This document shows positions 36,001-45,352 of a stretch of DNA of 64,000 nucleotides, in pieces (within the stretch, counting starts at the first letter, position 1; the number at the start of each line of letters is the position of its first letter). The DNA comes from Bradyrhizobium sp. SRL28. GTDB lineage: Bacteria; Pseudomonadota; Alphaproteobacteria; Rhizobiales; Xanthobacteraceae. Below the pieces are notes generated by a model. It ran no database searches and was not told the DNA's origin. It saw only the letters and a program-made list of their open reading frames with translations. Position numbers and translations under genes: made by a program. The DNA lies in NCBI RefSeq assembly GCF_018596315.1, contig NZ_JAHEAG010000009.1, positions 124,001 to 188,000 on the forward strand, written 5' to 3'.

Positions 36001-37197
36001 TCAGCCTCTGTATGGTTCGAGCACGAGGTCGCGATTGACGATTATCCGCACCGGAAAACCCGGCCGGATTGTCAGGGTCGGCTGGATGTTGAGATTGCGC
36101 CGAACGATCTGCTGACCGGTCTGGTTCAGGGAATCCCCTGCCCCACGGCGAAGGGCCTGCAGAATGGCGCTGTTTCCATTGCCAGCATCCGAGCCGGACC
36201 CAAGTTCGGCTCCTACACCAAGCAAAGTCGACAGCAACGCCGCCTTGAACAGCTCGCCCCAGTGATGATCGACCTCGTCGTAAAGCCCAGCATAGCCTGC
36301 GGTATCGGCACCCGGCTGGCGCTCAAGGACGATCGATCGGCCGTTCGGCATGATCAGGCGTGTCCAGACCAGGAGCACGCGTGACTGTCCATGTGTAACA
36401 TGGCTATCGTAGATTCCTATCAGCCGCGCACCCTGGGGCACCAACAAAGTTTGGCCGGACAGCGTATCAAATAGCGGTTCGGTCACATGCGCCATGATCT
36501 GCCCGGGCAGATCGGAGCGGATTCCCGTAATGAGGGCCGCCGAAATCACAGACCCTGCCTGGACCACATAACGCGAGGCTGGCTTAGCCACACGGTCAGG
36601 GCTCGTCGTCCGCCGATCAACGGCAGCGCTAACAAAAGCGAGCTTGCGGTCCTGTCCATTTTGGGCAAACGCCTCATCGGACGGAGATGCGGCATTTGAG
36701 GTCGTCTCGGCAGGAGTCGCTGCAGCCGGTGGCCGAACATTCGTTGACGCAAATACTTTGCTGATGCGCGCGGACTCGCTTTCCTGGCTCATCCGCTGTT
36801 GCTCGGGGTCGACCGCAAGCGGCCCGGACTGGGCCTGGGCCGCAACAATGGGGCGACCGAGATCACCCGGCAATGGCGGCCCGAGGCGCGGCACATCGCG
36901 CGGAATGCCCGCATAGTCGCGCGGCAGCCCGGCAAGGCCGTCGGCCACATTGTGGTGATCGGTGCTGTACAGCTCTTCGGAAGCTGGACCACGCGTGCGA
37001 TTCTGCTGCAGCGCCCACAGCACGGCTCCGAAAACGAGAACGAGCGCGAGTGCCGTGCCGCCGGCCAATACCTTACGCGACAGGCGGGTAACGGGCGGAC
37101 GTTCTGGACGCAGGCGCAGTGAGCTGGCTATCTCCGCAGCACTCTTCGGCGAGGTAGAACCAGGACCACCGGCGCCAGTCGTTTGGTTATCAGTCAC
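36001..37197 (-). CDS. trbI: Conjugal transfer protein TrbI (VirB10-like)
   Basis: A 398-residue protein with one N-terminal membrane anchor (VLAGGTALALVLVFGAVLWAL, about 45-65), a Pro-rich periplasmic linker and the TrbI/VirB10 C-terminal domain (YVVQAGSVISAALITGIRSD, FDTLSGQTLLVPQGARLIGI, SRVLLVWTRLIMPNGRSIVL). It spans the envelope and links the inner-membrane ATPase complex of the type IV secretion system to the outer membrane core. The start overlaps the trbG stop by 4 bases. The C-terminal helix region and the RPGFPVRIIVNRDLVL end are intact. Confidence 0.95.
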   Translation of the reverse strand: MTDNQTTGAGGPGSTSPKSAAEIASSLRLRPERPPVTRLSRKVLAGGTALALVLVFGAVLWALQQNRTRGPASEELYSTDHHNVADGLAGLPRDYAGIPRDVPRLGPPLPGDLGRPIVAAQAQSGPLAVDPEQQRMSQESESARISKVFASTNVRPPAAATPAETTSNAASPSDEAFAQNGQDRKLAFVSAAVDRRTTSPDRVAKPASRYVVQAGSVISAALITGIRSDLPGQIMAHVTEPLFDTLSGQTLLVPQGARLIGIYDSHVTHGQSRVLLVWTRLIMPNGRSIVLERQPGADTAGYAGLYDEVDHHWGELFKAALLSTLLGVGAELGSGSDAGNGNSAILQALRRGAGDSLNQTGQQIVRRNLNIQPTLTIRPGFPVRIIVNRDLVLEPYRG

Positions 37198-38177
37198 GAC
37201 GGCCTCCCGTCGCTTCTGATGATTCGGACCTTTTGCTGAGAATCGCCACCAAGTCGCAGCTCCGCCGCGGCAAACAGCCGATCGACGATCAGCACGTTAC
37301 GATAGGTTCGGTAGTTGACGATCTCGGAATTGCCGTCCGGACCGATGACAAACAGCGGAGGCATTTCTCCCTGAACGATGCCGGATGAGAACTCGATATA
37401 GACCTTGTGGCCATCGTCATAGACGCCGACCGGCCGCCAAGGCGGATTGTCGCCCTCGAGGGTGTAGCGATAGCGCCGCTGAGAAGAGTCAGGAAGAACT
37501 GGCGTCGGGGAAACAGCCCGGGCACGGCCGGGCCTGTCCTCGGGATAGAACCAGGCGACTGATGGCATGTAGGGTTTTTCACGCGAGCGCAGCTCGATGA
37601 GATAGGTGCGCCGGTCGGTGTTGACCACGAGGTTGGTCTCAATCGAAGGCCGCGTCGGCTTGACCATGATGTGGACACGTCTGGTATCGCCGCTTCCGCT
37701 TTCGGTGTCGCCAACCACCCAGCGCACGGTGTCGCCAGCCGATACCGGCCCCGAACCCGTGAGCTGCTCGCCGGGCTCGAGTGCGATATCGGTGATCTGT
37801 CCGGGGCTCGCGTAGATCTGATAGAGGGCGCCGGGACTAAAAGGGAAGACCTGCACAGCATTGAAGTAGCCGGCGCTACGCGGCTCGACGCGCGCAGCGT
37901 CATTGGCGGTCTCGATCCGCGCAATAGGCTCCTTTGCCTCAACGTTTCCCTTCTTGCCTCCCTTCGCCGGCGTCCAGGACGGCGGAACGTGAAGGGATCG
38001 CGGACGATCCTCCGCCAGCGACGGCGGACTGGGAAGTGGCGGGATATCGTCGTCGTAGCTGATCTGCGGCGGTTTGGAGGTGGCACAGCCGCTGAGTGCA
38101 AATATGCAAGCAAACAGAAACGGGCGCATGACCTTGCGCACACTCGGGCTAGCGACTCCAGGAATCTGCATACTCAC
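37194..38177 (-). CDS. trbG: Conjugal transfer protein TrbG (VirB9-like)
   Basis: A 327-residue VirB9/CagX-type protein. An internal ATG near residue 18 would give a lipoprotein signal (RPFLFACIFALSGC) and may be the true start. VFPFSPGALYQIYASPGQIT, LEPGEQLTGSGPVSAGDTVR, WVVGDTESGSGDTRRVHIMV and DDGHKVYIEFSSG are typical of the family. It is part of the outer membrane core of the transfer machine. Its start overlaps the trbF stop by 4 bases, as elsewhere in this operon. Confidence 0.95.
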   Translation of the reverse strand: MSMQIPGVASPSVRKVMRPFLFACIFALSGCATSKPPQISYDDDIPPLPSPPSLAEDRPRSLHVPPSWTPAKGGKKGNVEAKEPIARIETANDAARVEPRSAGYFNAVQVFPFSPGALYQIYASPGQITDIALEPGEQLTGSGPVSAGDTVRWVVGDTESGSGDTRRVHIMVKPTRPSIETNLVVNTDRRTYLIELRSREKPYMPSVAWFYPEDRPGRARAVSPTPVLPDSSQRRYRYTLEGDNPPWRPVGVYDDGHKVYIEFSSGIVQGEMPPLFVIGPDGNSEIVNYRTYRNVLIVDRLFAAAELRLGGDSQQKVRIIRSDGRPS

Positions 38178-38860
38178 TGCCCAAGCTCCTTCGACCAGTT
38201 GATGGCGTTGACATAGACCCCGAGCGGGTTCTTGCGCAGGCGTTCGGCATCGCGCGGGGTTTCGATCACGATGGTGAGGATGGCGGTCCAGCGCTCGGTG
38301 GCGGTAAGCTGGCCATTGTCGTAGCGGCGCTCGATCCAGGCGACCCGAAAGCTTTCCGGCGAGGCACGGATGACGCTGGATATTTCCACTGCGATCTGCA
38401 GCTTGCCGAGTTTGGCAAAGGGATCGTTGACGCGGGCGTAGTCATTGAGGGCCGCGGCGCCGCGATCGGTGGTAAAGTCGTAGGCGCGCAGCCAGTCCTG
38501 CCGCAGCACGATGGCATCAGCCGAAAGCCCGCGCACATTCTCGATGAAGCGTGCCAAATGAAAGGCAATCTGCGGATCGGTTGGCTGGTAGAAGGGATTG
38601 GCTGGGCCGACCGCCTGTGCCTGGCCGAGACGATCGACCTCAATGACCCAGGGCGTAATGCTTCCCTGTGTGGATTGCCAGACGAGACCTGATGCAAGTC
38701 CTGCCGACAGGATCAGAGAACCGAAGGCCATCAGTCGCCAGTTTTTGGCCTGCACCCGCGCCGAGCCGATGCGCTCGTCCCACGCTTGCGCCGCTTTCTG
38801 ATAGGGCGTTACGGGCGCGGGCGTGCGGCCATAATGAACGGACGGTCGTTTGAACATCAC
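38174..38860 (-). CDS. trbF: Conjugal transfer protein TrbF (VirB8-like)
   Basis: The 228-residue protein has a cytosolic N-terminus (RPSVHYGRTPAPVTPYQKAA, QAWDERIGSARVQAKNWR), a single membrane span (about 45-65) and the VirB8 periplasmic domain (PWVIEVDRLGQAQAVGPA, LARFIENVRGLSADAIVLRQ, FRVAWIERRYDNGQL). It contacts TrbG and TrbI within the inner membrane complex. Length and order fit the family. It overlaps trbL by 4 bases. Confidence 0.95.
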   Translation of the reverse strand: MMFKRPSVHYGRTPAPVTPYQKAAQAWDERIGSARVQAKNWRLMAFGSLILSAGLASGLVWQSTQGSITPWVIEVDRLGQAQAVGPANPFYQPTDPQIAFHLARFIENVRGLSADAIVLRQDWLRAYDFTTDRGAAALNDYARVNDPFAKLGKLQIAVEISSVIRASPESFRVAWIERRYDNGQLTATERWTAILTIVIETPRDAERLRKNPLGVYVNAINWSKELGQ

Positions 38861-40104
38861 TTCCCTCCTTCGGAGAGATCGACGGAGGCGCCTCCTCCAC
38901 CATGGTCGGCAGTGCGAACGACGTTGGTAGCGGCCGACGCCCCCTGACTCATGGTCTGCATCCGCTTCAAGCGTCTGGCCGAGCTGGACTGACGGTCCGG
39001 AGGTGAGGAACTTGCCGGCGGCTGGGCTGCGCCGGCTTCACCGGCTGCAGTGCCACCAGTTGAAGCCGAGCCGCTTGCAGCCGCGGCGCGACGAAGCGGG
39101 CTCGTCATCGCGGACGCGGCGGCATCCGCGACGCCGGACAAACCACCAGCCCGGAACGCCCCGCTCACGCTACCCGCTAGCGCCGCAGTCCCGCGCGCCG
39201 CGCCGGCGAGTGCGCCGACGCTTCCCGCAGCGAGGCCCGCTCCGGCCACCACGACCCCGCCGGCAGCTAACCCCGTGCCCGCGGCGGCTCCAGCGCCAAG
39301 TTGCGGACCGCCGGACACGATGCCATTGGCGATGCCGGGCCCAAAAATTCCCAGGCCCAGCAGCGCTAACGCGGCGAGCACCAGGGCCATGGCATCTTCA
39401 ATGCCGACCTGTGCGCCGGCCGAGCTAACGGTAAACTGTGAGAACAACGACGAGCCAATGCCGACGATCACGGCGAGCACCATGACTTTGACGCCTGACG
39501 AGATGACGTTGCCGAGCACGCGTTCGGCGGCGAAGGCCGTCTTGCCGAACAGCCCAAAGGGGATCAGGACGAAGCCCGCAAGCGTCGTCAGCTTGAATTC
39601 AATCAGGGTGACAAAGAGCTGGATCGCCAAAATGAAGAAGGCGAGCAGCACGATCGCCCAGGCGAAGAGCAACACCGCGATCTGGATGAAATTCTCGAAG
39701 AAGCTGACGTAGCCCATCAAGCCCGAGATCGAGTCCAGGATCGGCCTCCCCGCATCGATGCCGACCTGCGCTATCCGCCCCGGGCGCAGAAAATCCGCCG
39801 AGGACAAACCAGTTCCTGAGGCTCTCAAACCGAGACCGGCAAAGCTCTCGAAAACGATGCGGGCGAGGCTGTTCCAGTTGCCGATCAGGTAAGCGAACAC
39901 GCCGACAAAGAGCGTCTTCCTCACGAGGCGAGCGATGATGTCCTCGTCGGTACCCCAGGCCCAGAACAGAGCGGCCAGCGTGACATCGATCGCGGCAAGC
40001 GTGGTCGCGAGGAAGGCGACTTCGTTGCCAAGTAACCCAAAGCCAGAGTCGATATAGCGGGTAAACGTTTCCAGAAATCGATCAATGACGCCGGTGCCAC
40101 CCAT
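38857..40104 (-). CDS. trbL: P-type conjugative transfer protein TrbL (VirB6-like)
   Basis: The start is placed at 40104 (MGGTGVIDRFLETFTRYIDS), which matches TrbL N-termini; the frame is open to 40245 but the extra part is Arg/Pro-rich and overlaps trbK-alt. The 415-residue product has about six membrane spans in residues 20-270 and a long Ala/Gly/Ser-rich C-terminal tail. It is the polytopic inner-membrane channel component. The tail composition (AGTGLAAGGVVVAGAGLAAG) is usual for TrbL and should not be read as a collagen-like or repeat protein. Confidence 0.92.
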   Translation of the reverse strand: MGGTGVIDRFLETFTRYIDSGFGLLGNEVAFLATTLAAIDVTLAALFWAWGTDEDIIARLVRKTLFVGVFAYLIGNWNSLARIVFESFAGLGLRASGTGLSSADFLRPGRIAQVGIDAGRPILDSISGLMGYVSFFENFIQIAVLLFAWAIVLLAFFILAIQLFVTLIEFKLTTLAGFVLIPFGLFGKTAFAAERVLGNVISSGVKVMVLAVIVGIGSSLFSQFTVSSAGAQVGIEDAMALVLAALALLGLGIFGPGIANGIVSGGPQLGAGAAAGTGLAAGGVVVAGAGLAAGSVGALAGAARGTAALAGSVSGAFRAGGLSGVADAAASAMTSPLRRAAAASGSASTGGTAAGEAGAAQPPASSSPPDRQSSSARRLKRMQTMSQGASAATNVVRTADHGGGGASVDLSEGGK

Positions 40105-40108
40105 GGAA

Positions 40109-40492
40109 TCACTCGCGTTCGGGTGTTGCAACGGGCGGCCAGCCCTGGGGGAGACGATCGGGATGCTTGGGCTGCGCCAACGACGGTCTCGGGCTGCCTG
40201 ATTGAGCATCGGCGGAAGTAACGCCCGGTGTTTTCTTTGATCCAAGGAAGCGACGGCGGTTCTCCGCCCAAATCAGACGGCACTCCTGGAGCTCTGCAAC
40301 CTGCTCGGAGGTGACCTTTCGGCAGCGTTCGAGTTCGCCGCCAAGCGGACTGGTTGCCCGGGATGCCGACGATCTAGCCGGTGGAGCGTCGCTGGCGTCA
40401 CGGAGCTGGATTGTGCACGCTGCGACAAGGATGGGGACGGCAGCCGCTGTCGTCACAAGCATCACCCGCTTAAGTCCACCACGTCCGCTCAT
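40109..40492 (-). CDS. trbK-alt: Putative entry exclusion lipoprotein TrbK-alt
   Basis: This 127-residue protein has a signal with lipobox VAAC near residue 26 and the conserved region RCRKVTSEQVAELQECRLIW plus AENRRRFLG that defines the TrbK-alt family found between trbJ and trbL. The family is thought to block entry of a second copy of the same element into a cell already carrying it. The Pro-rich tail is variable. It overlaps trbJ by 4 bases and ends 4 bases before trbL. Confidence 0.85.
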   Translation of the reverse strand: MSGRGGLKRVMLVTTAAAVPILVAACTIQLRDASDAPPARSSASRATSPLGGELERCRKVTSEQVAELQECRLIWAENRRRFLGSKKTPGVTSADAQSGSPRPSLAQPKHPDRLPQGWPPVATPERE

Positions 40493-41226
40493 TGGTGAAA
40501 CATCCGCACGCTGGAAGGCTGATAGCCCCGACCGGGTGCGAGAAAGCGACGAAGCTGCTCCCTGCCCTGGTCCTGGGCGGCGGTGCGCTGGGCGGTCTCG
40601 AGGTTTTGCGCCCGTCCCTGCGCGACAACTGCAGCCGTCAGGTCGGCGAGCTGCTGCGCCTGCAGACCAAGGAGCTGATTCCCGGCCTGACTGGCCTGCA
40701 GCGCGCCGGTCGCGCCCTGGCTTGCGCTGACGAGGGCCGACATCTCTTTGCGGTGGGTGTCGAGATTGCCGACCACGGTCGCCTGAACGCGCAAAGCATC
40801 CTGCAAGCCCGCCACAGAATTCTGCCAGCGTGTTTGCGCATTCGCGATCAGCGCTTGATCTGACGCGTTCGTCGATGCAGGCGCATAGGTCGTCGAGAAG
40901 GTTCGATCGATCTGCTTGATATCGTAGGCAATGCGCTGGGCCTGGGCGAGAAGCTGTTGGGTTCGCTGGATCGACTGCTCGAGCTGCTGCAGCGAGGAAT
41001 ACGGCAGGCTGGCGAGATTTTTGGCCTGGTTGATCAACATCTGCGCCTGATTCTGCAGCGAGGTAATCTGGTTGTTGATCTGCTGCAGCTCACGCGCGGC
41101 CGTGAGCACATTCTGCGCATAGTTGTTGGGATCGAACACGATCAGTTGGGCGGACGTCGGCAAAGCAGTACATGCAATCGCAATGGCGAGCCCACCCGCC
41201 GCTAAGAGGTGACGGCGACGCATCAT
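40489..41226 (-). CDS. trbJ: P-type conjugative transfer protein TrbJ (VirB5-like)
   Basis: The start is at 41226 (ATGATG; either ATG may serve), overlapping the trbE stop; the frame is open to 41298, inside trbE. The 245-residue product has a signal peptide (HLLAAGGLAIAIACTALPTSAQ) and a long helical domain (NYAQNVLTAARELQQINNQI, LQNQAQMLINQAKNLASLPY, SLQQLEQSIQRTQQLLAQAQ). It is a minor pilus component located in the periplasm or at the pilus tip and takes part in mating-pair contact. Confidence 0.93.
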   Translation of the reverse strand: MMRRRHLLAAGGLAIAIACTALPTSAQLIVFDPNNYAQNVLTAARELQQINNQITSLQNQAQMLINQAKNLASLPYSSLQQLEQSIQRTQQLLAQAQRIAYDIKQIDRTFSTTYAPASTNASDQALIANAQTRWQNSVAGLQDALRVQATVVGNLDTHRKEMSALVSASQGATGALQASQAGNQLLGLQAQQLADLTAAVVAQGRAQNLETAQRTAAQDQGREQLRRFLAPGRGYQPSSVRMFHQ

Positions 41227-43664
41227 GACAAACCTTCCTGCTTGATGAGACCGGGAATGAGATCGGCGGCCCAACCCAGCCCACGCGCGGCGAGCCAACC
41301 CCTGACAAAGTCCTCACGGCGATTTTCGGCGAGCACGCGCTCGATCATTGCCTGATCGGACTTTGATGAAGCCGCAGTGAAGGCGAGCGAAAATTCCTCA
41401 AGGCCCAGCTCGAACAGGCGATTGCCGCGCCGTGACTGGCAGTAGTAGTCGCGTTTGGGCGTGGCGCGTGCCAGGATCTCGATCTGCCGGTCGTTCAGAC
41501 CAAAGCGCCGATAGATCGCCGAGATTTGGGGCTCAATTGCCCGTTCGTTCGGAAGGAACAGCCGCGTCGGGCAACTCTCGATGATGGCGGGCGCAATTGC
41601 GGAGCCATCAATATCCGATAGCGATTGGGTCGCGAAGACAACGGAGGCATTCTTCTTCCGCAGCGTCTTCAACCATTCGCGGATCTGGCCGGCAAATCCT
41701 TCATCATTGAGCGCGAGCCAGCCCTCGTCGATAATGAGTAGCGTCGGCCTGCCGTCAAGCTGCCCCTCAATCCGGTGATAGAGATAGGATAGGACCGCCG
41801 GTGCGGCGCCGGTGCCGATCAGTCCCTCGGTTTCGAACACCTGGACCGGACTTGTTCCAAGCTGTTCGGTCTCCGCATCGAGCAAGCGCCCAAAGGCGCC
41901 ACCGAGACAGTAGGGTTGAAGAGCCCTTTTCAGGCCCTGGGACTGCAGCAGCACGGACAAACCGGTCAGCGTTCGTTCCCCCACGGGCGCAGAAGCCAGC
42001 GAAGACAGCGCCGACCAAAGATGCTCCTTGGCTTCAGGCGTCATGTCGATCTTTTCGCGGGCGAGAATGGCTGCGATCCATTCCGCCGCCCAGCCACGCT
42101 CGGCCGCATCGTCAATCATGGCTAGCGGCTGCAGGGCGACTGGTTCGGAGGCGCTGTCGGACAGCGCACCGCCGAGGTCATGCCAATCGCCCTTCATCGC
42201 GAGGGCCGCGGCCCTGATCGACCCGCCGAAATCGAAGGCAAAGATCTGCGAGCCTGGATAGCGGCGGAACTGCAGCGCCATCAGCGCAAGCAGCACGGAC
42301 TTGCCCGCACCGGTCGGACCGACCACCAGCGTGTGCCCGACGTCCCCGACGTGGAGGGAAAAACGAAACGGCGTGGATCCTTCCGTCCGGGCGAAGAACA
42401 GCGGCGGCGCGCCGAGATGAGTGTCCCTCGCCGGCCCTGCCCAAACCGCGGACAACGGGATCATATGGGCGATGTTCAGGGTCGAGACCGGGGGCTGGCG
42501 GACGTTGGCATAGACGTGGCCGGGCAACGAGCCCAGCCAGGCATCGACTGCGTTGACGGTCTCCACCATGGAGGTGAAGTCGCGTCCCTGAATGACCTTC
42601 TCGACCAGGCGCAACCGTTCGTCCGCGATGCGCGGATTCTCGTCCCAGACCGTGATCGTGGCGGTGACGAAGGCCTCTCCAATCAGATCGGAGCCGAGTT
42701 CTTGTAACGCTGCGTCGGCGTCGATAGCCTTGTTGCTAGCGTCGGTATCGATGAGAGACGAAGTCTCGTTGGTCATCACCTCCTTCAGGATTGCGGCAAC
42801 GGATTTCCGTTTGGCGAACCATTGCCGCCGGATCCTGGTCAGGAGTTTCGTTGCGTCCGCCTTGTCGAGCATGATCGCCCGGGTCGACCACCGATAGGGG
42901 AAGGCCAACCGATTGAGATCGTCCAGGATCCCCGGCGTGGTTGCCGTCGGGAACCCAACAATCGTGAGCACCCGCAGGTGTTGGTCGCCCAGCATCGGCT
43001 CGAGCCCGCCCGTCAGGGGCTCGTCCGCCAACAGCGCATCGAGATACATGGGAATCTCGGGAACGCGGACGCGATGTATCTTGGTCGAGACGCAAGCATG
43101 CAGGTAGGTCAGCGTCTCGCCGTCATCGAGCCATCGGCACTCCGGCATGAACCCTTCGACCAGTTGCAGCACGCGGCCAGTCCGATCGACAAAGCCGCGC
43201 AATACCTGGTGGGCGCCGGCAGCCTGCCCGCGCTCAGGTCCCTCATAAAGGAGGCGCTCGGCGCGCGCCGCATCCTCCGCCGGCGGCAGATACAGGAAGG
43301 TGAGGAAATAGGCTGACTCGTAGTGAGCTCCCTCCTCCTCGAATTGCGCCCGGCGCTCGGCATCGACCAGGGCCGATGCCACGTCCGGACAACTGCTCGG
43401 TGGATAGGCGTTCGATGAGTACCTCTGCGCTTCCACAAACACGGCCCAGCCGGATCCGAGGCGGCGCAAGGCGTTGTTGAGGCGGCCGGCAACCGCAACG
43501 AGCTCCGCCGGAACGGAGGAATCAAGATCGGGCCCGCGAAAGCGCGCGGTCCTCTGAAACGATCCGTCCTTGTTGAGGACGATGCCTTTGTCGACGAGTG
43601 CGGCCCATGGCAGGAAATCCGCAAGGCGTGTAGTGGAGCGGCGGTATTCGGCAAGGTTCATCAT
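41223..43664 (-). CDS. trbE: Conjugal transfer ATPase TrbE (VirB4-like)
   Basis: The start is set at 43664 (MMNLAEYRRSTTRLADFLPW), the conserved N-terminus, giving 813 residues; five extra codons upstream are possible. Residues about 1-400 form the CagE/TrbE N-terminal domain (VVLNKDGSFQ-like segments, LGSGWAVFVEAQR), followed by a P-loop ATPase with Walker A LVVGPTGAGKS near 435 and Walker B LLIIDEGWLAL near 640. It powers pilus assembly and substrate passage at the inner membrane. The length is normal and all motifs are intact. It overlaps trbD by 7 bases or fewer depending on the start. Confidence 0.95.
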   Translation of the reverse strand: MMNLAEYRRSTTRLADFLPWAALVDKGIVLNKDGSFQRTARFRGPDLDSSVPAELVAVAGRLNNALRRLGSGWAVFVEAQRYSSNAYPPSSCPDVASALVDAERRAQFEEEGAHYESAYFLTFLYLPPAEDAARAERLLYEGPERGQAAGAHQVLRGFVDRTGRVLQLVEGFMPECRWLDDGETLTYLHACVSTKIHRVRVPEIPMYLDALLADEPLTGGLEPMLGDQHLRVLTIVGFPTATTPGILDDLNRLAFPYRWSTRAIMLDKADATKLLTRIRRQWFAKRKSVAAILKEVMTNETSSLIDTDASNKAIDADAALQELGSDLIGEAFVTATITVWDENPRIADERLRLVEKVIQGRDFTSMVETVNAVDAWLGSLPGHVYANVRQPPVSTLNIAHMIPLSAVWAGPARDTHLGAPPLFFARTEGSTPFRFSLHVGDVGHTLVVGPTGAGKSVLLALMALQFRRYPGSQIFAFDFGGSIRAAALAMKGDWHDLGGALSDSASEPVALQPLAMIDDAAERGWAAEWIAAILAREKIDMTPEAKEHLWSALSSLASAPVGERTLTGLSVLLQSQGLKRALQPYCLGGAFGRLLDAETEQLGTSPVQVFETEGLIGTGAAPAVLSYLYHRIEGQLDGRPTLLIIDEGWLALNDEGFAGQIREWLKTLRKKNASVVFATQSLSDIDGSAIAPAIIESCPTRLFLPNERAIEPQISAIYRRFGLNDRQIEILARATPKRDYYCQSRRGNRLFELGLEEFSLAFTAASSKSDQAMIERVLAENRREDFVRGWLAARGLGWAADLIPGLIKQEGLS

Positions 43665-43671
43665 TGGTTGC

Positions 43672-43935
43672 TCACACATTCAGATGGGTTGGGGTGCGCA
43701 GATGGCGTCTTGCAGTCTCGACAAAGAGCGGATCGCGCTTCGCGGCCCAGACGGCAGCGGCATGACCGATTGCCCAGATCAGGAGGCCCGCGATCCACAG
43801 CCGCAAACCGAGGCCGAGCGCCGCGGCAACGGTGCCGTTGACGATGGCGACCGCACGCGGCGCGCCGCCGAGCAGGATCGGTTCGGTCAGCGCGCGATGC
43901 ACCGGAATTGCAAAACCTTCAACCGGCCCGTCCAT
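43672..43935 (-). CDS. trbD: Conjugal transfer protein TrbD (VirB3-like)
   Basis: The 87-residue protein has the TrbD pattern FAIPVHRALTEPILLGGAPR near the N-terminus, two closely spaced membrane segments (about 25-65), and a basic C-terminal end (RDPLFVETARRHLRTP). It anchors TrbE in the inner membrane complex. It overlaps trbC by a single base and lies just upstream of trbE. Confidence 0.93.
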   Translation of the reverse strand: MDGPVEGFAIPVHRALTEPILLGGAPRAVAIVNGTVAAALGLGLRLWIAGLLIWAIGHAAAVWAAKRDPLFVETARRHLRTPTHLNV

Positions 43936-44258
43936 CAGATCAGCACTCCGCCGCCGAATGAGAAAAATGCCAGGAAGAAGCTCGAGGCTGCGAACGCGAT
44001 CGACAGACCGAAAACGATCTGGATCAGGCGCCGAAAACCGCCCGAAGTGTCGCCGAAGGCGAGCGTAAGGCCCGTGACGATGATGATGATCACGGCCAGA
44101 ATCTTGGCGACGGGCCCCTCGACCGACTGCAGGATCTGGTTAAGCGGCTGCTCCCACGGCATGTTGGAGCCAGCGGCATCTGCAGTGGGCGAGATCGCCA
44201 CGGAGCTGAGAGCTACCGCAACAGCTATTATCCCGCTTCTCAATGTGACGCCGTTCAT
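43935..44258 (-). CDS. trbC: Conjugal transfer pilin TrbC (VirB2-like)
   Basis: The 107-residue prepilin has a signal peptide ending TADA-A near residue 28 and two hydrophobic segments (ILAVIIIIVTGLTLAFGDTS, and FGLSIAFAASSFFLAFF with FSFGGG). These features are typical of TrbC, the major pilus subunit, which in RP4 is processed and cyclised by the TraF peptidase; a TraF gene is present at 52743-53252. It overlaps trbB by 4 bases. Confidence 0.93.
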   Translation of the reverse strand: MNGVTLRSGIIAVAVALSSVAISPTADAAGSNMPWEQPLNQILQSVEGPVAKILAVIIIIVTGLTLAFGDTSGGFRRLIQIVFGLSIAFAASSFFLAFFSFGGGVLI

Positions 44259-45235
44259 GATGGGTCTCCTGCGGGTGAAATGAGGTAGTCGCCCTCGGTC
44301 GTCAGGCCATCGACACGCGCGAGTTCTGTCAGCCGACGGTCTGCGCCACGGCCGGAGAGAACCGTAATCACGTCGATGGTCTCCGCGATCAGCGCGCGCG
44401 GCACGGTTATGACGGCTTCCTGGATAAGCTGTTCGAGGCGGCGAAGGGCGCCAAGCGCCGTGCCGGCGTGAATGGTGCCGACGCCACCGGGATGGCCGGT
44501 GCCCCAGGCCTTGAGAAGGTCGAGCGCCTCGGCCCCTCGCACCTCACCGATCGAGATTCGGTCGGGGCGTAGCCGGAGCGAGGAGCGCACGAGGTCGGAC
44601 AGCGAGACGACACCATCCTTGGTGCGCAGCGCCACGAGGTTAGCCGACTTGCATTGGAGTTCGCGCGTATCCTCGATCAGCACGACGCGATCTGCAGTTT
44701 TTGCAATCTCGGCCAGCAGCGCATTAGTCAGCGTGGTCTTGCCGGTCGAAGTACCGCCGGCCACGAGGATGTTTTGACGGTCCCGGACAGCGTTGCGCAG
44801 CCCTTCAGCCTGAGCGGCTGTCAGGATGCCGGCGGCGACATAGTCGTCGAGGGTAAATACGGCCACCGCCGGCTTGCGAATGGCAAAGGCTGGAGCGGTC
44901 ACCACGGGCGGCAGCAACCCCTCAAAACGCTCTCCCGTCTCGGGCAACTCGGCCGAGACGCGGGGACTTGCCGGATGAACCTCAGCGCCGACGTGATGGG
45001 CAACGAGCCGCACGATACGCTCGCCGTCGGCTGCGGCGAGACGCTCGCCGGTATCTGTCATGCCCCCCGACAACCGATCGACCCAGAGCCGGCCATCGGG
45101 ATTGAGCATGACCTCGACGATCCCAGCGTCTTCGAGCCAGGCCGCTATCGCCGGTCCGAGCGCGGTGCGCAACATGCGTGCACTACGCGAGACCGCCTCG
45201 GACTGAAGGGAATGAACTGCCACGCTTGCCCCCAA
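44255..45235 (-). CDS. trbB: Conjugal transfer ATPase TrbB (VirB11-like)
   Basis: A 326-residue hexameric traffic ATPase. Residues about 25-130 form the N-terminal domain (VEVMLNPDGRLWVDRLSGGM) and the rest the RecA-like domain, with Walker A VAGGTSTGKTT near 162, an Asp box VVLIEDTRELQC, Walker B-like DRISIGEVRGAEALDLL and a His box GHPGGVGTIHA. It drives pilus assembly. It is the first gene of the trbBCDEJ-K-LFGI series; a 117-base gap separates it from the ribbon-helix-helix gene upstream. Confidence 0.95.
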   Translation of the reverse strand: MGASVAVHSLQSEAVSRSARMLRTALGPAIAAWLEDAGIVEVMLNPDGRLWVDRLSGGMTDTGERLAAADGERIVRLVAHHVGAEVHPASPRVSAELPETGERFEGLLPPVVTAPAFAIRKPAVAVFTLDDYVAAGILTAAQAEGLRNAVRDRQNILVAGGTSTGKTTLTNALLAEIAKTADRVVLIEDTRELQCKSANLVALRTKDGVVSLSDLVRSSLRLRPDRISIGEVRGAEALDLLKAWGTGHPGGVGTIHAGTALGALRRLEQLIQEAVITVPRALIAETIDVITVLSGRGADRRLTELARVDGLTTEGDYLISPAGDPS

Positions 45236-45352
45236 GGTCGCCGAGATATGAGCTCGGCGGTGGGGATCAGTAGAAAAGGCAGGTTACGCGCTCGTGCAAC
45301 AAGCTCAAATCAGGAGGCGTGCCGTGGCGTAGCAAAAGAAAAGATGGCGGGA

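Noticed and set aside
39050..39712. Ala/Pro-rich plus-strand frame
   Set aside because: It is the shadow of the Ala/Gly-rich tail of trbL.
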